Below are positions 1-8,238 of a stretch of DNA of 64,000 bases, one piece after another (within the stretch, counting starts at the first letter, position 1; each line of letters starts with the position of its first letter). The translations under genes and the position numbers were made by a program. Below the pieces are notes generated by a model that saw only the letters and a list, made by a program, of their open reading frames with translations, made no database searches and was not told the DNA's origin. The DNA lies in assembly GCF_003863965.1 (NCBI RefSeq), contig NZ_RRCN01000001.1, positions 5,949,071 to 6,013,070 on the forward strand. Direction: 5' to 3'. Origin of the DNA: Paenibacillus oralis (GTDB lineage: Bacteria; Bacillota; Bacilli; Paenibacillales; Paenibacillaceae).

Positions 1-2224
1 ATAACAACATATCGTATAAACCAAGTATGCCCCGTTCATCTTTAGCTAAGTTGTCTAAAATGCCGTTGTGTTCATGTTTATTTTCACCAAAAATCCAGTA
101 AGCAATCTGAATTACATTCTCATCTGTATTATTAAAACGGTTACCCGATTCATCAATCCATCCAACTTTATCTAATAATTTTGCAATGTACAAGGGTAAA
201 TCGTGGCGTAAACCAACATTAATTTCTCCGATTTCAAGAATTGAATACCGTGGTAAGCTATCTAAAGCATAGTGAATAACTTCCATTGCTTTATTTGGCG
301 AGAATTCACCATGAGAAGAATTTATTATAACTCGCCAGAGTTGTTTATGGTTTTCTTCACCAGATGAGAATGAAAAGTCTTCAAGATTAAAAATATAGCT
401 TATATTTTTTATATTTAATATCTCATTTTTTTTATCTGCATAATATTTGTACTGTTCTGTTAAAACCGGTGGCGATATTTTAATTATCAGATTCAAATAT
501 TGTTCTAAGTTTCTGCCACTGGGACTCCATTTTGACCCGTTAAAACAAGCATATGAAGTAAGTTGTTCTTGTGAAAGATTTTGTTGTTTCTTCAAGCGTT
601 GCTCCGCATTAAAAACTTTATTTAAAAGAAATTGTTGAGTTTGAGTCAAAGTCTCTAAAAAAGCATTGTATTTTTTCGAGTTTTTATAAACATCTTCATT
701 ATGAGAATCATTTTTGTTGTTTTTTGGATAATCATCATCGTAATTATTCAAAACTGAGAAAAAGCCACGTTTTCCCTGAGCCTCAGTATTATATATTTTT
801 CTAAAAATATTTGGATAATTAATGTAAATTAGCAATAAGTGAATAAGATCATGCTTATCAAAATCAGAAATTGATAAATCTAATTTTTCAACTTCAAGTA
901 AAATGATTGTATTAACTAATCTTTTTAATTTTCTAGCATCTCCAATAAAGGGGATATACATGTAAAATTCATTTGAACTAAAAATATCCTTAAGTCCTTC
1001 TACTGCTTTTGAAACAAGCACAGGATCACTTAATAAATTTCTATACACTGATTTATCTTTGTTCTCTGTGAAATAATTGAGTAGTAACGTCTGATCCAAG
1101 TACAAACTTATTTTAATATTTATAAATTTTTCAAGAAACTCAATTATCTTTTCAGTATCAAGTTTTTGCTGTTCGAATGCCGTAATATTCTCGGTATCAT
1201 AACATAATACATAGGATATATTGGGTAAAGAAAAAGATTTTTTAATAGTAAAGAGAACCTCTTTTATGCTTGAGAAGTTTAAGCGATCTAAATCATCTAC
1301 TACCACAACAATTTTTTTATCCATATTGCGTAAAACTAATTCAAGCTTTTCAAAAGTCTTGTCAATAGATGTGTTATCGAAAGGCATTCCGAATCTCATA
1401 CCGAAAATTGAAAAAGTTAACTTCGAATCATTCATTAATTTCACATATTTTTCAAAAAGAGATTCTAATTCTGGCGCAAAAAAATGATTTTTAATTAACT
1501 TCAATAGTCCTTCAACAAATTTTTCAAGTATTTTATCAGAGTTCTCATATTTAAGTGGATCGAAGGTGTAAACAAGCATCTTATCATTATAATTATTATG
1601 CCAATATTCTTTGCATAGATTTACAAAAGTTGATTTCCCCGTTCCCCATGGTGCATCAATTCCAAAAACAAGACTTTCTGGTGAGCCTTGATCATACACC
1701 CTCTCGGCGAATCTTTTGGAAATATCTTGAAAACCAAAAGCGTCATCATCTTTATGCTGACCTTCTTTATCACTTATAAAGAATGAATCTATGTTTATAT
1801 TTTTAGTAGTAACGACTTGTAATTTTCTAATCATTAAAGCCATAAAAAACACAATTGGAAGAAGAATTAAAATAATGATGCTTTTTGAAGACATTGCACT
1901 AATCCATCTATTAAAATAACCAATACCTAAACCATCAATTAGAATGATTGAGCCTGCTCCAAAAGAAAAAATTAATAAGAGATCCCACCTCTTGCTTTTT
2001 AAAATAATATAAATCTTTTTCCATACTTCCTTGCTATGTAAAATGTTTCTAATTATCACAAGATACAAAGCACCAATAAACCACAGCCATTCTTCATTTT
2101 GAATCAAAGCATTTGAAAAATTCACCACAATTATTTTAAGAATTAAAATAATTTCTGCAAGTAGGAATCCAAATAGAAGCCATTTACACAACAAATAAAA
2201 GTGTCCTTTTAAGTTTTGCATCAT
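1..2224 (-). CDS. KAP-family P-loop NTPase, membrane-anchored (3' end outside window)
   Basis: I translated about 741 codons on the minus strand without a stop; the C-terminus lies beyond the left edge. The start is ATG 2224 (a second ATG follows directly) behind an AGAGGGA ribosome site. The first ~130 residues hold four hydrophobic stretches. A Walker A motif (GIDAPWGTGKSTFV) and a Walker B motif (KIVVVVDDLDRLN) follow. The WGTGKST and DDLDR motifs, with membrane segments near the P-loop, are typical of KAP NTPases (Kidins220/PifA). Family knowledge: PifA of plasmid F excludes phage T7, and KAP proteins are recurrent in bacterial defence islands. Here the gene is the downstream end of an AT-rich leftward island. 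Defence function is inferred; the fold is well supported. Confidence 0.85.
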   Translation of the reverse strand, partial: MMQNLKGHFYLLCKWLLFGFLLAEIILILKIIVVNFSNALIQNEEWLWFIGALYLVIIRNILHSKEVWKKIYIILKSKRWDLLLIFSFGAGSIILIDGLGIGYFNRWISAMSSKSIIILILLPIVFFMALMIRKLQVVTTKNINIDSFFISDKEGQHKDDDAFGFQDISKRFAERVYDQGSPESLVFGIDAPWGTGKSTFVNLCKEYWHNNYNDKMLVYTFDPLKYENSDKILEKFVEGLLKLIKNHFFAPELESLFEKYVKLMNDSKLTFSIFGMRFGMPFDNTSIDKTFEKLELVLRNMDKKIVVVVDDLDRLNFSSIKEVLFTIKKSFSLPNISYVLCYDTENITAFEQQKLDTEKIIEFLEKFINIKISLYLDQTLLLNYFTENKDKSVYRNLLSDPVLVSKAVEGLKDIFSSNEFYMYIPFIGDARKLKRLVNTIILLEVEKLDLSISDFDKHDLIHLLLIYINYPNIFRKIYNTEAQGKRGFFSVLNNYDDDYPKNNKNDSHNEDVYKNSKKYNAFLETLTQTQQFLLNKVFNAEQRLKKQQNLSQEQLTSYACFNGSKWSPSGRNLEQYLNLIIKISPPVLTEQYKYYADKKNEILNIKNISYIFNLEDFSFSSGEENHKQLWRVIINSSHGEFSPNKAMEVIHYALDSLPRYSILEIGEINVGLRHDLPLYIAKLLDKVGWIDESGNRFNNTDENVIQIAYWIFGENKHEHNGILDNLAKDERGILGLYDMLL

Positions 2225-3030
2225 TAGTCCCTCTATCTTTCAAATTTAATGGTTTGACCGATTCATTTTATAAAAGATTTAATCCTGCTTATTAAGTATT
2301 ACTTTGAAGTTGTAATGACCAAATAGTTATTTTAGAGAACTTGGGGGGATTTTACCAAACTTAATATTAATAAAAATAAGTGGAGGTTAGGCCAGTATCA
2401 TTTCTCCATATTTTGTTATCTGATTAAAAAGACGGATTCCTTTTTCCAATACCTTACTCAGTTCGATGAAATCTTGAATTGATGCAATAAAGATAGAGTA
2501 GAATTTTAGATGATGCTGGTCTGAGACAACTCAAGCTCGTATTCTAAAAATTATTTGACACCCATGTTTCTCCTTTTCATCTTCTTTGACAGTTCGCCTA
2601 TTTTAATAATTCATAAAACAGCCCCAATTAAATATACGAATAATATTTTATTAAAATAGTCTGTATGCACTATAGTCATATTCTACTATGAAATGGAATA
2701 ATATGACGAAAAATGTTTCTTTTCTCTAAAATAAAAAAAATCTTCTCACACAAAAGCAGATATAAAGCAGTGTCTCAAATTTATTTAAATATAGATGGTC
2801 AATATGACAAGATCTGGTATAAAGTATTCACGTTATTGGAGATTTTCTTAAGGGGAAAGCTCCCTTGTCATCGATAATATAGTCATTGACAAGGGAACTA
2901 CAAATTCCTTTGACGTTAGATATGTAACAGTTATTAATAAAACAACTGCCTTGAGACTTGTACTGTTATGACTACCTACGATTTATATCATTCTTATCCC
3001 TATCTTTTGTAACATCTTACTAATAAAAAA
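2225..3030. other. AT-rich intergenic region with island-type repeat and a hairpin
   Basis: About 800 bases without a convincing gene on either strand. It holds one copy of the 33-bp repeat (2678-2710) and a perfect 10-bp inverted repeat (TCCCTTGTCA, 2861-2870 against 2887-2896) around a 16-base loop. The hairpin lies downstream of the 647-aa gene but has no clear U-run. Nothing else was recognised. Confidence 0.6.
2678..2710 (+). repeat. 33-bp direct repeat, left copy (possible att site)
   Basis: This segment matches 13482-13514 at 30 of 33 positions in the same orientation. Both copies have imperfect inverted symmetry (ATATTC on the left, GAATAATAT on the right) around a short core, as recombinase core sites often do. 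Together they bracket 10.8 kb that ends beside a recombinase-fold gene. Attachment-site function is inferred. Confidence 0.55.
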
Positions 3031-4974
3031 TCACTCTCTCATATTTTCTATTACTTTTAATGTACAAAAATCATCATTAATTTTTATAATTGCAATAATA
3101 AACAATCTTAAAAATATCAAGTAATTTTGATTATGAATTCTTTCATCCTCACCACTATTTGGCTGAGTATGACTGTATTTATTTCTTAAGTCTAGTCCGT
3201 TATTGAATTGTGATTTGTTAAGTGTGTAGTTTATGTAATCTTGTTCCGGTCTCGAAAAAAGAGAACTTTCAATTTCAACCACATTTCTTTTTTCTAAATC
3301 ATCAATAATTGTTCTACTGAATTTCGAATATTTCCAATAGCTTATTACATCATTCAAATATAAATCCTTAAGTATAAAAATCAGCTGTTTATTGTTAAAA
3401 ACAACGTATTCGTCTTTATCAACTGACAGATACTTAAGATCTATTAGCCAGTTAACTTTCGAAACATTATAATTGGCGATTTCACTTAGCTTTATTTTTT
3501 CATTAGTCAGTAATTCAAAAAAATTGTTATATTTTTCTTCAAATTTTTCATGATACCCCAAACCGCTTTGATCTGAAAAAAGTAAAAATGTTACCGAGTT
3601 AAACTCATTGCCTGAACCATAGACATATTTTTTGTCAACAAGAGATGGAATGTTCTTGTAAATTAGATGTTCAGATCTTATCTCTAGGAGTTCGAAGTCA
3701 ATATGCCCCTCCTCAACATATAAAGTAAATTGTTTCAATACTGACTCCAATGCTGGCATAATATTGGTACACTTTTCAAGAAAAGTTGAGTTAGCTGAAG
3801 GCATAGTTACTTTGAAGTAATGTTCATCAAATTCATTTGCAAGGTAATTTTCAAAAAACCATTCAATAACTTCCTCCAACCTTATACCAATACTAAAGAG
3901 ATGACTATAATAACCTGCCATTTGTAGTAATGAGAACGTATCCTTTTGTTCAAATGCAAAACCTTTATTATAAGCATTTTGGGAGGATGTAAGTAATTCT
4001 TCAAACACCCCCATCTCACTCGATTTATTAGTAAGGATACACCTCATTTGTATATCTACAAATTCAAATAGAAATATAAAATTATTTAGTAAGGTAGCAT
4101 AATCTGTATTCCTCTCAATCCACTTAGTACTGTAGCTAGCAGATATTGATTGACCTTCAAAGTTTAGAAGAACCTCTTCATCCTGTGATTTGGAAAAAAT
4201 GACTGTGGTTTCAATTTCCATACCAGAGTTATCTTTAAAAAATTGCTTTTCTAGCTCTTCTACTTTTCTTTTTGACTTCAATATAGTTTTCGGCGAAATT
4301 TCGAGCTTATCCTTACTACTTTGAATATTGGTAATTAGTCGTAGATAATTCAAACTAGGGTCTTCACTGTCAATATAATTACAAATAATCGTCTCTTTGT
4401 CTGAATTACTTAATTCTCTCGGAATATATATTGGATCCTTTTCTCGATGATGTTTAATTTCATATTTATCCAGAAGTATTTGGGCAGATGAGGGATTATT
4501 AAGCATATATTCTTTAATTAATTCACCAAAGTGATCTGTTATATCCTTACATCTCATTATTTCGTATAACGATCTTTTCGTAACATTTAATAGTTCACGA
4601 AATTTTTCGTGTGAAATATTTAAATAGACCGTTAATTTTTCTAAGAGTTCCCAAAAATCATTTTTGTAGTAAAACTCAACGACATTATAGATACTAATGA
4701 TGGTATCATCGTTAATTGATGTTTTAAAATTTTTAGCTGCAATACCAAAATACTTTTTAACTGCTACCCCGAATCGCTCAATAATGTCAGGAGTCCATTC
4801 ATCAAAATAAACATTATTATCAAAATACTTTTTAATATTGTATATTTCAACTATGTCGTTAATATCTTCTACCACTTTTTTACCGGTATCATAATCTTGT
4901 ATTATTTCCTGAGATTTTTTTAGATTATATCCATAAGTCAAATCGTTTATTGAGTAAAATTTTACTCTTTCCAT
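3031..4974 (-). CDS. Uncharacterised protein with C-terminal HEPN-like Rx4H motif (candidate defence ribonuclease)
   Basis: This 647-aa soluble protein has no signal peptide or membrane segment. Most of it is helical and charged and was not recognised. Near the C-terminus the run LRNKYSH contains R-N-K-Y-S-H, an Rx4H motif with a polar second residue, and the helical segment ending FLRLFIIAIIKINDDF comes ~20 residues later. This matches the arrangement of HEPN RNase domains, where the R and H are catalytic (established for the family). It sits in the AT-rich island between a KAP NTPase and a broken HNH gene, with >100 bp on each side, so it may be a stand-alone unit. An Abi-type RNase is an inference from one motif and context. 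Start ATG 4974 follows a purine-rich AAGGAGAAG. Confidence 0.7.
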   Translation of the reverse strand: MERVKFYSINDLTYGYNLKKSQEIIQDYDTGKKVVEDINDIVEIYNIKKYFDNNVYFDEWTPDIIERFGVAVKKYFGIAAKNFKTSINDDTIISIYNVVEFYYKNDFWELLEKLTVYLNISHEKFRELLNVTKRSLYEIMRCKDITDHFGELIKEYMLNNPSSAQILLDKYEIKHHREKDPIYIPRELSNSDKETIICNYIDSEDPSLNYLRLITNIQSSKDKLEISPKTILKSKRKVEELEKQFFKDNSGMEIETTVIFSKSQDEEVLLNFEGQSISASYSTKWIERNTDYATLLNNFIFLFEFVDIQMRCILTNKSSEMGVFEELLTSSQNAYNKGFAFEQKDTFSLLQMAGYYSHLFSIGIRLEEVIEWFFENYLANEFDEHYFKVTMPSANSTFLEKCTNIMPALESVLKQFTLYVEEGHIDFELLEIRSEHLIYKNIPSLVDKKYVYGSGNEFNSVTFLLFSDQSGLGYHEKFEEKYNNFFELLTNEKIKLSEIANYNVSKVNWLIDLKYLSVDKDEYVVFNNKQLIFILKDLYLNDVISYWKYSKFSRTIIDDLEKRNVVEIESSLFSRPEQDYINYTLNKSQFNNGLDLRNKYSHTQPNSGEDERIHNQNYLIFLRLFIIAIIKINDDFCTLKVIENMRE

Positions 4975-5089
4975 TTCTTCTCCTTATTTAATTTAATAAA
5001 TCGCATTGCTTTCTCATTACATCCTAGTATTCCAACGCTAATAGCCCCAATGACAGCTTATACCTTACTGGATCATTATGTTGACCTAT

Positions 5090-5708
5090 TTACTCCTCAG
5101 ATTCATCTAAACTTATCTTAAGTATTTCTGTATTATCTTTGTGCCTAATGTATATAATAGCAATTGGAAAATTAGTAGGTTCTCCTCTTCCACCTTCTAG
5201 TATCCGAACTTCTCGTGCTCCAAAAACAAAATAATCATTGTCCATTAACTCATTAATTTGTTTTGTTAACTCATAGCTTTGTCTTACTCTCTCACCCGCT
5301 TCAAATTCGTTAAGTAACCCCCCTAAATCCTGAATATACTGAAAAAATCCCGAGATTAGTTCAGTGTGATTCTCATTTAATAACACATCATGATCAAACT
5401 GATAACCCATAGCCCCATCAATAATCGAAATAATATCCTTACCATTAAGTTTCTTGCTGATCATCAATCATTTTATGATGTACACTACATAATAAAATTA
5501 GATTCTCATAAGAATCAATCAATTCTTTATCGTAATTTGAATTATATCTTGGGCCATTTACTTGACCTGAAATTATGTGACATTCTTCCCCAATGACTGA
5601 GGGTGCATCTTGCGTAGTTGCTTCTATAACTAATTCAATTTTACAAATTGAACATCTATTTCCAGACCTCCCCCAGAGAATCTATCGTGTTTTCTCGGAG
5701 ATTGACAT
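5090..5708 (-). pseudogene. HNH endonuclease, disrupted by a nonsense codon and a frameshift or deletion
   Basis: From ATG 5708 the minus strand reads MSISEKTR, then TAG (5682-5684), then ILWGRSGNRC. The usual family start is MPISEKTRK-ILWGRSGNRC, so a sense codon has become a stop. The same frame continues through HNH motifs (GEECHI, SYENLILLC, HHKMIDD) and stops at TAA 5445-5447. The rest continues in another frame as a 125-residue ORF (5090-5467). That ORF has the family's C-terminal features: SIIDGAMGYQFDHD, GFFQYIQDLG, FGAREVRILEGG. The linker normally found between HNH and C-domain is missing. I therefore read the two pieces as one decayed gene and not as an independent 125-aa protein. 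Confidence 0.8.
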
Positions 5709-5837
5709 AATCTAATCACCTTCATAAGAATCAATAGTATTCGCTTAACGTATCGTGTTTCTAACGCAAAAAGGGGGTATATTGCAACAAGCATACGTTC
5801 TCTTTGGAAGTAATTATAAAGTTACAAATTTCTTCAG

Positions 5838-6476
5838 TTACTTAAGAAAGTCGATGATTTTAATATCCTCTAACATTCTCTTTAATTGACTCATTCTTCT
5901 AAAGGATATGTCTACTATTTGTTCAATAATAGGTTTTAACATATAAAACAGACTAAAAATCATCGAGCACAATGCCACTATTTGTATAATTATTAAAAAA
6001 CCATTATGATCCTTATCCAGCAACCACTTGATAAATAAACTCAAAATAGGAACAAGTATTACAGTAGTTATTGTATAAAAAGGTTTTAATATATTTTCAC
6101 TTACTTTTAAATTTGGTAACTCATCATCTATTTGGTTTAATAATTGTTCTATTTGAGAAATACTATTTACATTTCTTTGATTTAGAATTATTCTCAGAAC
6201 ATTAATATCATGTTCATAGTTTTCTTCAGTTGTACCTATATGTTTAACAGCACTTTTTCTCAATTCATAACCAAAGTATGATTCTCCAGAAAATCCACTA
6301 ACAAGCAATAATATAACAAGCCATGAATTTTCATAAAACAAATAACAAATAAATAAACCGCCTGTTATTAGCATCATAAAAGAAAAAATAACCCATACGT
6401 ACCAGTTTAAAAATTTCGCATATGAAGTAACTCTTACATTCTGCTTTAAATAATCTCTATATATTAACCACAACAT
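5838..6476 (-). CDS. Small multi-spanning membrane protein, unknown function
   Basis: This 212-residue protein has two pairs of hydrophobic segments. One pair is at roughly residues 26-63 and the other at roughly 130-178. Between them is a charged, coiled-coil-like cytosolic-size region (around 75-125, with ISQIEQLLNQIDDEL). A basic tail follows. No family was recognised. It lies in the defence island between the HNH pseudogene and a 70-codon gene relic, with gaps on both sides. A membrane effector role would fit the neighbourhood but is speculation. Start ATG 6476 is preceded by AAGGAGG, a strong ribosome site. Confidence 0.7.
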   Translation of the reverse strand: MLWLIYRDYLKQNVRVTSYAKFLNWYVWVIFSFMMLITGGLFICYLFYENSWLVILLLVSGFSGESYFGYELRKSAVKHIGTTEENYEHDINVLRIILNQRNVNSISQIEQLLNQIDDELPNLKVSENILKPFYTITTVILVPILSLFIKWLLDKDHNGFLIIIQIVALCSMIFSLFYMLKPIIEQIVDISFRRMSQLKRMLEDIKIIDFLK

Positions 6477-7016
6477 ATACTATCCTCCTTACAGGAATTT
6501 CATCTAGCATATAGGCATTCACGAACCCCCTCTTATTCGAAGGACCCGCCACGACGTAGTGATCGGATAAATTAACCCCTTTGAAGATCCACTTTGTCAC
6601 TGAACGGCTTAGAGGCCCGTATGGGTGAATTGCTCTTAGGCGAGGTTAAAGCCATCATCGAGTTACTATCGCCTATCTTATCATTTTGTTAATTTCCTTA
6701 GCTTCAGTTCCCTCAACATCATGTATGTTATTAGCTCCACCAAATTCAAAACAATGGTCTGGTATAGCTGGTCTCTTTCTAATTGCCTTACGAACAACTT
6801 CCTTAAAAGCTTCCTTATCTTCATTAGAATTTTTATAATCAACGATTAATAAACCTTTAGTGTAATCTTTTACATTTTTTTGTCCAGAGAATAATTAGAT
6901 CATTAATGTGATCATCCCTGAAACTGTATCCCACGTTGAGCATTCAGACTTATCTTTGTAAAAAAGACAAGTTTATTGCTGAGCGATCAGTCCCGAAGGA
7001 CTATCATTGCATTACA
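6477..7016. other. Intergenic stretch with a gene relic and a GC-richer patch
   Basis: Apart from the relic at 6673-6894, no gene is convincing. A patch of clearly higher GC (about 6520-6665) stands out in the AT-rich island and may come from another source, but it has no recognisable product on either strand. Confidence 0.4.
6673..6894 (-). pseudogene. C-terminal relic of an unidentified gene
   Basis: About 73 codons are open on the minus strand (containing VKDYTKGLLIVDYKN and RKRPAIPDHCFEFGG) and end at TAG 6673-6675. The frame is closed upstream by TAA 6895-6897 and has no ATG, GTG or TTG with a ribosome site. Composition and codon use resemble real coding sequence, so it is read as a truncated gene end. 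Its family was not recognised. Confidence 0.45.
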
Positions 7017-8063
7017 TTAGAAACGGGTTCGTTTTGGTTTTAAAAATTGTCCAGTCGTTCTATTTGATTTTGACAATATTCGGTTTATACGATAAGTAAA
7101 TGAAGCGATACGTTGTTCAGGTATATTTGTGTCAATTAGAGCTTTGGATATATCTAATAAGGACGCTCCATTCGATATAATATCCTTTATTCCTCCACCC
7201 GTTAAAAAAATATTTCCACCTGTTAATATTAGCTTTGCAGCGTTAAAAATAAGGTTTCTTATCCTACTATTCTTATTTTTAGTTATTGCTTTTTCTAGGC
7301 TCATTATTGAAGCTTTTATTTTAGTTTCAACTAATAAAGAGCATTCATAATGCAAGTCCTTAAGATTATCTCCGTCTAAATTCTTACATAAAAAGTATGT
7401 TAAATCTAATATTCCTGTTCGAAATTCGATTAATTCATCTTTTAATTTTTCTCGAGAAAATAAAATATCCTCAACATTTAAAGTACAAAGTTCAGGTAAA
7501 GCAAATTTATTAATCGTCATCATTGCAAGACTATCGGAAACCATCCTTACCTTTTGCTCAATTGCCAAAGTGTTATTAAGTGGATATTTTCTATCAGTTA
7601 ATACTGGGATATTGTATGTCTTGGCAACTGAATAAAGATAAATAGATCTTATTAAATCTTTAACTGTCGTAGGTTTTCCAACAATTTTGGAGTTTAATGA
7701 TGTGATAATAGAATTTGTTAAATCATCAAGATTAGAATCACTTAGTCGAAGAACAATGCCATCATCATTTTCATCAATCCGTTCTATCGCCAATTCTAAT
7801 TGATTTATCTCAGGAAATAATTTAGTTACCTTTTCTGGAGTGTATATATCAATAAATCCCTCACTCGATAATATATCGAAAGGACCTAATAGAAATTCAT
7901 TTAACTCTTCACTTTGCGTATCTAACCTTTCACTGTAATCATTCGTTATATCAGTGTGATGGAATAACATTACGTTATCATAGTAAATACATAAACTAGT
8001 TAATAACCTAGGATCTTTAATATAAGGTTGTGGTTCGTATATTATACTTAATTTATCATTCAT
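7017..8063 (-). CDS. Uncharacterised protein downstream of the Gabija pair
   Basis: This 348-residue protein matches no family I know. Visible features are an acidic N-terminal half, a central basic-hydrophobic region, and a glycine-rich amphipathic stretch near residues 275-300 (LTGGNIFLTGGGIKDI). The tail is strongly basic (KSNRTTGQFLKPKRTRF). No signal peptide or clear membrane helix is visible. ATG 8063 follows GAGGTGA at a long spacing. It is on the same strand as gajB and 175 bp downstream, so it could be co-transcribed or an independent cargo gene. Function unknown. Confidence 0.65.
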   Translation of the reverse strand: MNDKLSIIYEPQPYIKDPRLLTSLCIYYDNVMLFHHTDITNDYSERLDTQSEELNEFLLGPFDILSSEGFIDIYTPEKVTKLFPEINQLELAIERIDENDDGIVLRLSDSNLDDLTNSIITSLNSKIVGKPTTVKDLIRSIYLYSVAKTYNIPVLTDRKYPLNNTLAIEQKVRMVSDSLAMMTINKFALPELCTLNVEDILFSREKLKDELIEFRTGILDLTYFLCKNLDGDNLKDLHYECSLLVETKIKASIMSLEKAITKNKNSRIRNLIFNAAKLILTGGNIFLTGGGIKDIISNGASLLDISKALIDTNIPEQRIASFTYRINRILSKSNRTTGQFLKPKRTRF

Positions 8064-8238
8064 AATAATATAATCACCTCAATTAATAGGTGCACTGTTT
8101 TGTTTTATAATTATGCTATCCATTTTGTGTATTTTCATTAATAGAGCAAATAGTTCACTATCGAGACCATGACCATTCAGGAAGAATATAAGTATTCTTT
8201 ATTCCAAACGTGTTCTCTTCTTTTTACCATTAAAATTA

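Noticed and set aside
1555..1779. Rightward ORFs at 447-638, 1221-1487 and 1555-1779
   Set aside because: Antisense to the KAP NTPase frame, which carries clear Walker motifs.
5390..5596. 68-codon rightward ORF across the HNH region
   Set aside because: It is antisense to the HNH pseudogene, whose conserved motifs explain the sequence.
8064..8238. Possible small ORF between gajB and the 348-aa gene (ILIFFLNGHGLDSELFALL)
   Set aside because: No start codon or ribosome site; too short to separate from chance in AT-rich DNA.
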